A stretch of 40,549 nt of DNA from an uncultured Roseobacter sp. (GTDB taxonomy: Bacteria > Pseudomonadota > Alphaproteobacteria > Rhodobacterales > Rhodobacteraceae): positions 1 to 40,549 of the forward strand of contig CANKZM010000016.1 of assembly GCA_947488305.1 (NCBI GenBank), given 5' to 3'. Positions 8,487 through 15,605 of the stretch are shown one piece after another. How positions within the stretch are numbered: the stretch's first letter is position 1; each line of letters starts with the position of its first letter. A program made the translations under genes and the position numbers. Below the pieces are notes generated by a model. It was given only the letters and a program-made list of their open reading frames with translations, searched no databases and was not told where the DNA came from.

Positions 8487-8811
8487 GGCCGCACTAGAAG
8501 CGGATTACGGTTAATGAAGCTTTAAAAACTTCAATACTATTTTTGCCTTACCCTCCGGAGGCGTATCGGCATCACAAGGGGGTGAACAGGAGCGCTCTGC
8601 AAAGTTTCGTCTGGTAAAAAAATCCTGCAACAATATCTTCCCGTCACGAGAAAGCTCCCTAACGGCGGCTGCTTGGCATTCGATCTGGAGACATCTTAAT
8701 TTCTGCTTTTTTGGAAAAACTGTCGGCGTATCTGTTTGGAGCGTGCCCTGCTGTTACCCGGCTGATGGACCTCTTGTTCCATAGCGCTGTCACAGGTCGC
8801 AATTTACAGGC
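8487..8811. other. Intergenic region between divergent genes, no coding sequence seen
   Basis: This 325-bp stretch separates the leftward acyltransferase gene from the rightward polytopic membrane-protein gene and is visibly richer in A and T than its surroundings. It contains the CtrA-type site at 8511-8525 and the palindrome CCTCCGGAGG at 8552-8561. No ORF with a credible start and ribosome site is present. It probably holds promoters for both flanking genes, but I could not assign -10/-35 boxes with confidence. Confidence 0.5.
8511..8525. promoter_or_regulatory. CtrA-type site (TTAA-N7-TTAA)
   Basis: TTAA at 8511-8514 and TTAA at 8522-8525 are separated by exactly seven bases, the full consensus of the alphaproteobacterial response regulator CtrA. 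The site lies 25 bp upstream of the acyltransferase start codon and about 290 bp upstream of the divergent gene at 8812. Binding is inferred from the match alone. Confidence 0.45.
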
Positions 8812-10140
8812 ATGATCGCGCTTTTGAAAACTGCCCCCCTCGGTAGCCGCCTGACCCTGGAAAGCTGGCTGGAAAGGTATTTTGCGCTCAAATGCCTGGC
8901 TTTGTTCGTGCTGCTGTCGCTGGTCAAATCCAGGGCTTTATTTCCACAGGGCCGCTTCTGGGCTGAAGAAGGAGCCATCTTCTACACCAACATATGCGCA
9001 GCCCCCGGGCTGAGCGGTCTGGGTTTTCTTTTCAACAATCATCTGGAGTTCTGGTCCAATCTGGGGGTGGTACTTGCAGCCCGTGTCCCGCTGGAGAGCG
9101 CCCCCGCAGTGACCACATTCTACGCGCTGGCCCTGCAGGCGCTGCCACTTGGACTGATCGTGGCCAAAAGACAGGCCCTTGGGTTGAACCGGATGGCAGT
9201 GATAGCGATGATTGTGGTGGCCGTCGGCATGCCGCAATCCCGCGAGGTCTGGGCCAATACGATCAACCTGCACTTTCATTTCGCGCTTCTGGCAGCCCTT
9301 ATTCTGGCCTTGCCGGCCCCGGGCGGGAAAGGTGCCTTATGGAGCGGTCTGCTCCTGGTTGCCTGCGGTCTCAGCGGTATCCCGGCGAATTTTCTTGTCC
9401 CGCTCTTTCTGCTGGTGGCCCTGTTGGAACGCAGCCCGGCCAGAACCCTGCAGGCTGCCCTGCTGACCAGCACCGCCCTCCTGCAGGTCTGGTTTCTGCT
9501 CTCCAGCGGCTACGATGGCGACCGTAACATTCTGCCACCCCTCGACGTCATCGCGCTCTCAAGCCTGACCCACAGCTTTTTCACCCTGATCTGGAGCCCG
9601 CTCAGCGGTTGGGTGTCCTCTGAACTGCTGGTTCCTCTGGTCCAGTCCGGTACTTGGGCGCAAACCGCGGTCGGGTTGGGGTTTGTGGTGGTGGCATTGA
9701 TCTTGGTCGCCGGCGTTTTTGGTCCACTTGACCGCTTCCGTCCCGGCCAGGCCGCAGGCTGGCGCAACATCAAACTGGCCGCTGCGGCCGCCCTCCTGTT
9801 GGCGGCTTCCGTGACCCTTGCCATTGGCGATCGGGAAAGCCTTGTCTCCTCCCAATATGGCGGCCGCTACTTCTTTGCGAGTAATATGCTGATCGCCCTC
9901 CTGCTGCTGGCACAGGAGATACCGGCACGCCCCCTGCGCAGCCTTGCCATTCTCTCGCTGACACTCTTTTCACTCATCGGGGTATTGCGTTTCTATCCCG
10001 GGCCGGACTGGGGGGCGGCGCTAGCCGCCGCCACGCAATCCGCGCCCGCCGCCGAAACCACCCTTTCCGTGGATATCTGGCCCCATGGCTGGCAGATGGA
10101 GATCCCTCTCGCCTGTCTGGATCCACGGATCACACCCTGA
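8812..10140 (+). CDS. Polytopic membrane protein with WAEEG motif, GT-C-like
   Basis: A 442-residue protein with roughly ten to twelve membrane helices. The first extracytoplasmic loop contains RFWAEEGAIFY (near residue 50). A paired acidic motif here is typical of a loose group of uncharacterised bacterial membrane proteins resembling GT-C glycosyltransferases, where such acidic residues bind the lipid-linked donor. A later loop contains SQYGGRYFFASN. The final ~50 residues, after the last helix, are extracytoplasmic-looking. No named family is recognised with certainty. Possible roles are a lipid-linked-sugar glycosyltransferase or, because no clear Wzy is present, the polymerase. It converges with the next gene, leaving only 14 bp between stops. 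Confidence 0.6.
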   Translation: MIALLKTAPLGSRLTLESWLERYFALKCLALFVLLSLVKSRALFPQGRFWAEEGAIFYTNICAAPGLSGLGFLFNNHLEFWSNLGVVLAARVPLESAPAVTTFYALALQALPLGLIVAKRQALGLNRMAVIAMIVVAVGMPQSREVWANTINLHFHFALLAALILALPAPGGKGALWSGLLLVACGLSGIPANFLVPLFLLVALLERSPARTLQAALLTSTALLQVWFLLSSGYDGDRNILPPLDVIALSSLTHSFFTLIWSPLSGWVSSELLVPLVQSGTWAQTAVGLGFVVVALILVAGVFGPLDRFRPGQAAGWRNIKLAAAAALLLAASVTLAIGDRESLVSSQYGGRYFFASNMLIALLLLAQEIPARPLRSLAILSLTLFSLIGVLRFYPGPDWGAALAAATQSAPAAETTLSVDIWPHGWQMEIPLACLDPRITP

Positions 10141-10154
10141 CCGGTCCGTCGCCC

Positions 10155-10898
10155 TCAGATCCAGAGGCGAGGCAGAAAGGTATTCGACAGCCGCCGGATT
10201 TCGTATTTTGTCCGGTCTTTCCAGCCGCCGTAGCGGGCGCCGTCGAACCCCCGCACCCCCAGTAGCCTGGGCGTATGACGTAAACGTTTCACAACGCGCA
10301 GGGGCGCGAACAGGTCAGCATCCAGCTTTTCCCGCAGGATATCCTCGCCATTGCGGGTGCCCTCGAAATCCTGCCGGTCACGGCCGATGTGATCGCCGTA
10401 GGTGCCGCAGCGAAACCCGAAGAAATAGAAGTCGAGCGTTTTGTAGGGGTGGTTGCGCAGATTGATGTAGAGATCTGCCTCCGCGGGCCAGCTGGAGACG
10501 ATCCTGTCCGCATTCGAGACGATATAGCGGCCTGTCACCTTCCAGACGACTGCCTGCGGGTGCGCCTTGAGCACCTGCGACATCTCCATGGCGTGATCCA
10601 GAAGGCTCATTTCGAGGAAATAGCGCGAGTTATCCGTCGAAAGCGTTTGCGTGTAAGACAGGAACTCCACCCGATCCGCCATCCCCCGGGCCGTAACCAG
10701 CGCCTGCAAGGCCTCCAGCGGATAGCCGGAGTTATCCATATAGACGATCCGGTCGAACACCCCGCGCTCCAGCATGCCCAGATAGACCTCTAGGGCCTGC
10801 TTGTATTGGGACAGGCGCGTTTCCGCGTCGATCACCTTGAGCAGAAAAGTATCCGCCGCTGGTTTGATCGTAGAGGTCATCAGGAGGATGTTATTCAC
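10155..10898 (-). CDS. Putative glycosyltransferase-like protein, family not recognised
   Basis: A 247-residue soluble protein with no signal peptide. The N-terminus (NILLMTSTIKP...DAETRLSQYKQALEVYL) followed by FDRIVYMDNSGYPLEAL suggests an alpha/beta fold that reads a reducing sugar or nucleotide donor. The central WKVTGRYIVSNAD resembles the 'K-TGRY' stretch of several uncharacterised surface-polysaccharide transferases. I see no clear DxD, so the activity is an inference. The start codon is GTG at 10898; an ATG seven codons in is the alternative. It is the last gene of the leftward ExeA-like/PCP/CpsD-like group, 50 bp after the ATPase, which supports a role in the same polymer. Confidence 0.55.
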   Translation of the reverse strand: MNNILLMTSTIKPAADTFLLKVIDAETRLSQYKQALEVYLGMLERGVFDRIVYMDNSGYPLEALQALVTARGMADRVEFLSYTQTLSTDNSRYFLEMSLLDHAMEMSQVLKAHPQAVVWKVTGRYIVSNADRIVSSWPAEADLYINLRNHPYKTLDFYFFGFRCGTYGDHIGRDRQDFEGTRNGEDILREKLDADLFAPLRVVKRLRHTPRLLGVRGFDGARYGGWKDRTKYEIRRLSNTFLPRLWI

Positions 10899-10948
10899 AG
10901 CGCGAGGCCCCAGATTGTAATGGATAAAAAAGGCCCGTGACCGTCTGC

Positions 10949-11761
10949 TTAATCCAGGTAACTCTGAATGTCTTTTGTTCTGAAGGCATTCAGAACCACG
11001 CCCAGAACATTCGTATATTCCGCAATTTCACGCTCACAGGCGTCAAAGTGGCCATAGCGCGTGTTGTTGGCGCGGGCAATGATCAGCGCGCAGTCGACAT
11101 TCTTGAGAAAGGCGCGGGTGTTGTCGCTGACCAGGATAGACGGCATGTCAAAGATCATGATGTCCGGGTCATAGCTGGCCTGAACCTCTTCCAGCGTTTG
11201 CGCCGTCTGATCTGACAGCAGAACACGCGTCGGGTCGCTTTCACGGCGGTTGGCGGTTGAAACGGCGACGTTCTCCCCGACCCTTACGGCCTGATCTGCA
11301 AAGGCGATATCGCCTGAAAGCATATCCGAAATATGGTTCGGGGACGTGTACCCCAGAAACTCTCCCACGGAAGGATCCTGCAGGTCCAGGTCGAACAATA
11401 TGGTGCGCAGCCCGGACTGCCGCCCCAGCCCCAGCGCGAGATTGCACGAGGTGGTGGTCTTGCCGCTCTTGGGCATGGGCGAGGTGATGGCGAGGCTTTT
11501 CCAGCCATTCTCGCGCATCTGCAAAAGCACCTTGGTGCGCAAGATATCGAACGGCATGGCCTTTTGAGACGCCTGCCGTGTCACCACATTGTGGTGCTGC
11601 AGCGCCTGACCGGACAGCTCGATCTCCTTGAGATCGGACCATTGGCCCGCCTTGCGCCCCCGGCGCGGCGCCACTGCCTCTTCGGCGGGTGGTTTGGTGG
11701 GCTGACCGACGGCTTCCCGCCGGCTACGGGCTTTCTCAAGCGCGGCTTGTAGTTTTTCCAT
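10949..11761 (-). CDS. CpsD/CapB-type ATPase (BY-kinase-like) partner of the chain-length protein
   Basis: A 270-residue cytoplasmic P-loop protein resembling the kinase half of Wzc/ExoP. Walker A is SPMPKSGKTTT (about residues 94-104, Lys101), the Walker A' motif is ILFDLDLQDP (121-130), and Walker B is IMIFDMPS (201-208). The first 60 residues are charged and probably a linker. In BY-kinases the ATPase partners a membrane co-polymerase and controls chain length by tyrosine autophosphorylation. The usual C-terminal tyrosine cluster is missing here: the tail ends KDIQSYLD with a single Tyr. It may therefore act as a simple ATP switch. It follows the PCP gene by 52 bp in the same direction. 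Confidence 0.85.
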   Translation of the reverse strand: MEKLQAALEKARSRREAVGQPTKPPAEEAVAPRRGRKAGQWSDLKEIELSGQALQHHNVVTRQASQKAMPFDILRTKVLLQMRENGWKSLAITSPMPKSGKTTTSCNLALGLGRQSGLRTILFDLDLQDPSVGEFLGYTSPNHISDMLSGDIAFADQAVRVGENVAVSTANRRESDPTRVLLSDQTAQTLEEVQASYDPDIMIFDMPSILVSDNTRAFLKNVDCALIIARANNTRYGHFDACEREIAEYTNVLGVVLNAFRTKDIQSYLD

Positions 11762-11813
11762 AGCAATACATGTCCGTTGCTGGGCAAGGCAGGGAGGCGT
11801 ACCTGCTGCGGGG

Positions 11814-13367
11814 TTAGGTTAGACCAAGTCGCTCAAAGACCCTGTTGGCCAGAATATCGAGAGACATATAGCTGGTGTCGATGTACCACAGAATGGCAGG
11901 CACCCCGACCAGTACGGCGACAAAGGCCCCGACAAGCGCGGTGCGCCGGGCAATCCGTTCACGGCGGGATTCCATGTAGGGCACAATGGCCAGTGGGATG
12001 ATCCCGAACTTCGATTGCAGTTCGAAAGGCCGGCGGATCGAACGGTTCAGAAACTCGAGCAGCAGGAAGAAACCAACCGCCAGCACAGTCCCGGCAGCGA
12101 CCCCGATGGCAATCAACTGGAACCGCTTGGGCCCCGATGGCGTCTGCGGGACACTGGCACTCTCGATCGCGGTAATACGCTGGCCTTGTGCGCTGACCTC
12201 GATCCGCTCGGTGACACGGGCGCGGTTGAGATTGCGCACAGCTTCATCATACCGCACCTGCACATTATTCAGGTCCCGTTCCAGCGAGGCCAGCGTGATG
12301 GCATTACCGGCGGTCGCCTGAATGGAAACGGCCAGGGCCTCCAGCTCTGTATTCACCCCTTCCAGCTCTTCCTGCATGATCAGTGCGCGCTGATCCATTT
12401 CCGCAAGCGTCAGTTCAAGCAGCGAGGCTGGGCCCTGCGCCCCTGCACCCGCTCCAACCGAGCTGGCGGTCTGTTCCTGCACGATCTTCTCCAGATTGGT
12501 GATCCGGTTGCGCAACAGCACGATCCGCGGATTGGTGTCCGAATAGATGGTCAGGGCCTGTTGCAGATCCGATTTGAGGCGCGCCAGTTGCTGGGCCTCG
12601 GGGGAGAGAGAGGCAACATCGGGAGCCTCGATCCGTCCGGTGGATTCAAAAATCGACACCATGTCCCGGCGTTGTTTCAACAAGGCCGCGATTTCCCGCT
12701 CCAGCCGCGCCTGACGTTCCTGCAACAGCGTCTGGCGGTTTTGCCGGTAGGTCAGATCACCGGGAAGCGCATCGACATTCCTGTTCTTGAACTCCACGAT
12801 CCGCGCGCTTTGCACCCCAAGATCATCTCCGAGCCGTTCAACCTCCTGCTCAAAGAAGGCCAATGTGCTTTCCGCCCGGCTCATCCGGAAATCGGTGCTT
12901 TCCTGCAGGATCAGGGTCACATATTCATTGACGACATTGGCCGCGATCTGGCCGCTGCGCGCCTCGAAAGAGACATTCATCAGCGTCGCCTGTGCCCCGC
13001 GTCCACGCTCCCTGGGGCGGCGGATGCTTGTCTGGCTGCGCATCGCTTTCACAATGGCATCCGGTGACATGCTGCGGATATCGGCAAAGACATTAAACTT
13101 GCGCGCAATATCAAGCAGGTTGGCGCGGGTCAGCAGGCGCTGTTCGATGACCTGCAACTGCTGGCCTGCATCCGTTTGTACAACAGAACCAACCATGCTG
13201 TTGGGGATCTGGGGCTCTTCCACCAGCAGGAGCGCAGAAGTGGAATAGGTCGGGGGCAGTTTCAAGGCGCTGACGGACGCACTGACCACACAAATCAGAA
13301 ACAGGGCCAGCATCACCGGCAGGCGGCGCAGAAACAGCGACCAGTAGAAAGCAAGATCAAGATTCAT
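11814..13367 (-). CDS. GumC/Wzz-type polysaccharide co-polymerase
   Basis: A 517-residue inner-membrane protein with a helix near residues 15-35, a long periplasmic part rich in coiled coil (about 140-380) and a second helix near 425-450, the standard PCP arrangement. The Wzz domain opens with TYSTSALLLVEEPQIPNSM. Before the second helix lies VPQTPSGPKR, the Pro-rich PCP motif. Such proteins set polymer length and bridge the inner-membrane machinery to the outer-membrane exporter. The cytoplasmic kinase domain found in Wzc is absent and supplied by the next gene. The ATG overlaps the ExeA-like gene's stop by 4 nt (13364-13367). A third hydrophobic patch (about 475-495) after the second helix is unusual but matches some XrtA-linked relatives. 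Confidence 0.88.
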   Translation of the reverse strand: MNLDLAFYWSLFLRRLPVMLALFLICVVSASVSALKLPPTYSTSALLLVEEPQIPNSMVGSVVQTDAGQQLQVIEQRLLTRANLLDIARKFNVFADIRSMSPDAIVKAMRSQTSIRRPRERGRGAQATLMNVSFEARSGQIAANVVNEYVTLILQESTDFRMSRAESTLAFFEQEVERLGDDLGVQSARIVEFKNRNVDALPGDLTYRQNRQTLLQERQARLEREIAALLKQRRDMVSIFESTGRIEAPDVASLSPEAQQLARLKSDLQQALTIYSDTNPRIVLLRNRITNLEKIVQEQTASSVGAGAGAQGPASLLELTLAEMDQRALIMQEELEGVNTELEALAVSIQATAGNAITLASLERDLNNVQVRYDEAVRNLNRARVTERIEVSAQGQRITAIESASVPQTPSGPKRFQLIAIGVAAGTVLAVGFFLLLEFLNRSIRRPFELQSKFGIIPLAIVPYMESRRERIARRTALVGAFVAVLVGVPAILWYIDTSYMSLDILANRVFERLGLT

Positions 13368-14245
13368 TCCGCAGCCCTCTCAGGCAGTTTGACCGGGTCT
13401 TTCAGATAGAGCGGCAGGGGTCGTGTCGGCAGGATCACCCCGTCGCGGACCAGCTCCTTGATGGTGGTCAGGCTGACCGTCTTGTGACCCGCGCTCGCGG
13501 TATAGACAAGAGCCAGATCGCAGATCTTGTTGATCATGCGCGGGATGCCCTGCGCGGTCTCAAAGATCATCCGGATTGCCTGCGGGCTGATCTCCTGCCC
13601 TGTCCCGCCCACATGGATCAGCCGGTGGCGGATATAGTGGCGCGTGGTGGTCAGGTCCATCGGTTCCAGATGGAAGGTCGCCGTGACGCGTTGGGCAAAC
13701 TGGCGCAGGGTGGGGTCGGTAATGCGCAGGCGCAGCTCAGGCTGGCCCAGCAGGATGAACTGCACAACTTCGTCTTTGTTGGAGTTGATGTTGGTGAGCA
13801 TGCGCAGCTCTTCAAGCGTCTCATGGGTGAGGTTCTGCGCTTCGTCGATGATCAGCACCACGGTGCGCCCGGCGGCATATTCCTCGATCACGAAGTCCTG
13901 AAACTGCTCGAACAGGGTCACATAATCGCCGGTACGCTCCGGCGCGATATCCAGCGCGCTGAGCACCCAGCGCAGCAGATCGCCACGACCCCCTTGCGCA
14001 TTGGACACCAGACCAACGGTGAAATCTTCGTCGATATGTTTGAGAAGCGCCTGTACCAGTGTTGTCTTGCCGGTGCCCACTTCGCCGGTGATGACCGTCA
14101 GCGGCGCGCGGGTCACCAGACCGTATTCCAGGATCGAAAAAGCCCGCGTGTGCGCCTTGGACCAGAACAGAAAATCCGGATCCGGCAGCAGCGAAAAAGG
14201 CCGTTCGCTGAAATTGAAGTGATCGGTATATAGATCCGGGGTCAT
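13364..14245 (-). CDS. ExeA/GspA-like AAA ATPase of the EPS locus
   Basis: A 293-residue protein starting with the family hallmark HFNFSERPFSLLPDPDFLFW (residues 9-28), then Walker A GEVGTGKTT (54-62, Lys60) and Walker B VVLIIDEAQ (129-137). A sensor stretch FILLGQPELR and the C-terminal helical domain follow. Homologous ATPases are found with XrtA/exosortase-type EPS loci, where they sit beside GumC- and CpsD-like genes exactly as here. Their task is unproven; they may energise assembly or export. No membrane helix is visible, unlike ExeA of type II secretion. It is the first gene of a four-gene leftward operon, and its upstream region holds a CtrA-type site 83 bp from the start. Confidence 0.85.
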   Translation of the reverse strand: MTPDLYTDHFNFSERPFSLLPDPDFLFWSKAHTRAFSILEYGLVTRAPLTVITGEVGTGKTTLVQALLKHIDEDFTVGLVSNAQGGRGDLLRWVLSALDIAPERTGDYVTLFEQFQDFVIEEYAAGRTVVLIIDEAQNLTHETLEELRMLTNINSNKDEVVQFILLGQPELRLRITDPTLRQFAQRVTATFHLEPMDLTTTRHYIRHRLIHVGGTGQEISPQAIRMIFETAQGIPRMINKICDLALVYTASAGHKTVSLTTIKELVRDGVILPTRPLPLYLKDPVKLPERAAE

Positions 14246-14327
14246 GACATCACACTTTTTTACGCTTCCACATCAAACGGAAGTACACTCTATATAGGGC
14301 CGCAGTTATTTAAATAGAACGGCGAAT

Positions 14328-14342
14328 TTAAGGCATTATTAA
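14328..14342. promoter_or_regulatory. CtrA-type site (TTAA-N7-TTAA)
   Basis: TTAA at 14328-14331 and at 14339-14342 with exactly seven bases between gives the full CtrA consensus, and it is followed by C, as in the common TTAAC half-site. It is 83 bp upstream of the ExeA-like start. Function is inferred from sequence and position only. Confidence 0.5.
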
Positions 14343-14410
14343 CGGTTTTTGCGGTCGCGGCGCTTAGGCAACTATATAGCGGAAATATTGCATTTAGGTT
14401 CCAAAATGAT

Positions 14411-14448
14411 TCGGAATGGTCATTTTTCAGGAAACAGGTGTTTCCGAA
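14411..14448. repeat. Nested inverted repeats in the export-locus control region
   Basis: TTCGGAA (14411-14417) pairs with TTCCGAA (14442-14448). A tighter hairpin, GGAAAC (14430-14435) with GTTTCC (14440-14445), uses part of the same right arm, so the two pairings exclude each other. This could be a dyad operator or a leader RNA switch; no regulator is known. Confidence 0.35.
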
Positions 14449-14778
14449 GGCTGGACAGTAGATGGTTAAATTTCCCCTTTTAGTTGTTTGTTATCAGTTT
14501 TTGCGTCTTTGGGTGGTTTAGCTCAAAAGGCGCCATTCGCGGGCCCTGGCCCCCGAAATACCGGATTTAATGAGAAAGAGTGTAAAATTTGCCTGATTAT
14601 CAGCCATGTGGCGGGTCAGATCATATCCCTCACGATTCCAAGCTTTATTAAATTGGCCCCCGATGCTAGGGTCTCGCTAGATTAACGTAACCAGTTTGAG
14701 CGTACGAGAGATGATTTTTTAGTGCCAAGTCTGCTCACATTTTTTCTGTGAAAGGTCGGCTGAAAGCCTTTATTAACT

Positions 14779-15468
14779 ATGACGTTACATGTTTCCAACC
14801 TCACCACCGACACACCAGCAGACCCTCAGGGGCTCTCTGTTTCCACTGCCGTTACACGGCAAAGTGCGTACCAGATGTTTTTCAAACGCGCCTTCGATCT
14901 GACGCTGGTGCTGATAAGTCTGCCCTTTATCCTGCCTCTTATCCTGTTTCTGGCACTGGCTATCGCGCTGACCGGCAATGCACCGTTTTACACGCAGCTG
15001 CGTGTCGGACAGGGCGGTTCGGCCTTCCGGATGTGGAAGCTGCGCACCATGGTCAAGAATGCAGACCAGCATCTTGAAGCCTACCTGCAAAAGAACCCCG
15101 AAGCGCGCGCCGAATGGGACAGCACCCAGAAACTCAAGAATGATCCGCGCATCACGCTTTTTGGCCGCCTGCTGCGCAAGACCTCCATTGACGAGCTGCC
15201 ACAGCTCTTCAACGTGCTCAACGGCACCATGTCCCTGGTTGGCCCGCGCCCGATGATGGTGGGTCAGGAAAAATACTACCATGGCCGGGCCTATTACGAG
15301 ATGCGTCCGGGCATTACCGGTCTCTGGCAGGTGTCTGAACGCAATGACTGCGCTTTTCAGGATCGGGTCAACTTCGACAATGAATACGGTCGCGTCATAT
15401 CGCTGAAAACCGATCTGCGCTGCCTGCTTCAGACGGTTGGCGTCGTCTGCCGCGCGACGGGTCACTAA
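14779..15468 (+). CDS. Initiating bacterial sugar transferase (WcaJ/ExoY family)
   Basis: A 229-residue monotopic membrane protein expected to transfer a sugar-1-phosphate from a UDP-sugar to undecaprenyl phosphate, the first step of repeat-unit assembly. After a ~30-residue polar leader comes KRAFDLTLVLISLPF, the membrane re-entrant segment. Then follow FRMWKLRTMVKNAD, LRKTSIDELPQLFNVLNGTMSLVGPRPMM (catalytic Asp-Glu in the middle) and MRPGITGLWQVSER. The short length is normal for the catalytic-only (ExoY-like) type without the four extra helices of WcaJ. The gene ends at a strong terminator hairpin, so it forms its own short transcript beneath the long regulatory region. The sugar used cannot be told from sequence. 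Confidence 0.92.
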   Translation: MTLHVSNLTTDTPADPQGLSVSTAVTRQSAYQMFFKRAFDLTLVLISLPFILPLILFLALAIALTGNAPFYTQLRVGQGGSAFRMWKLRTMVKNADQHLEAYLQKNPEARAEWDSTQKLKNDPRITLFGRLLRKTSIDELPQLFNVLNGTMSLVGPRPMMVGQEKYYHGRAYYEMRPGITGLWQVSERNDCAFQDRVNFDNEYGRVISLKTDLRCLLQTVGVVCRATGH

Positions 15469-15482
15469 AGGCTTTGCGCGCC

Positions 15483-15510
15483 CGGCGTGCCTGCGGGCAC
15501 GCCGTTCTTT
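15483..15510 (+). terminator. Rho-independent terminator after the sugar transferase
   Basis: CGGCGTGCC (15483-15491), loop TGCG and GGCACGCCG (15496-15504) make a perfect 9-bp GC-rich stem, followed by TTCTTT. It begins 15 bases after the sugar-transferase stop, as expected for an intrinsic terminator. Confidence 0.8.
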
Positions 15511-15605
15511 CAACACATTGTTAGTCTAAACGCGGCGCTATCCCGCTGGTCGTGCCTGACACGATGCGATATGTTGTGCCCAAGCTCAGTCATATGGAAA
15601 TTGCC

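Larger units (their letters stand above)
14246..14778. other. Long A+T-rich divergent regulatory region
   Basis: These 533 bp separate the leftward ExeA-like operon from the rightward sugar-transferase gene and are clearly richer in A and T than the flanking genes. I find no credible ORF. Contents: a CtrA-type site at 14328-14342; nested inverted repeats at 14411-14448; and several further TTAA half sites near 14466, 14567, 14646 and 14772. The size and density of possible sites suggest the main control point for the export genes, but no promoter box could be assigned firmly. Confidence 0.55.

Noticed and set aside
15552..15605. Upstream start for the TPR lipoprotein
   Set aside because: It would bury the lipoprotein signal peptide behind 18 extra residues; the ATG at 15606 gives a normal signal.
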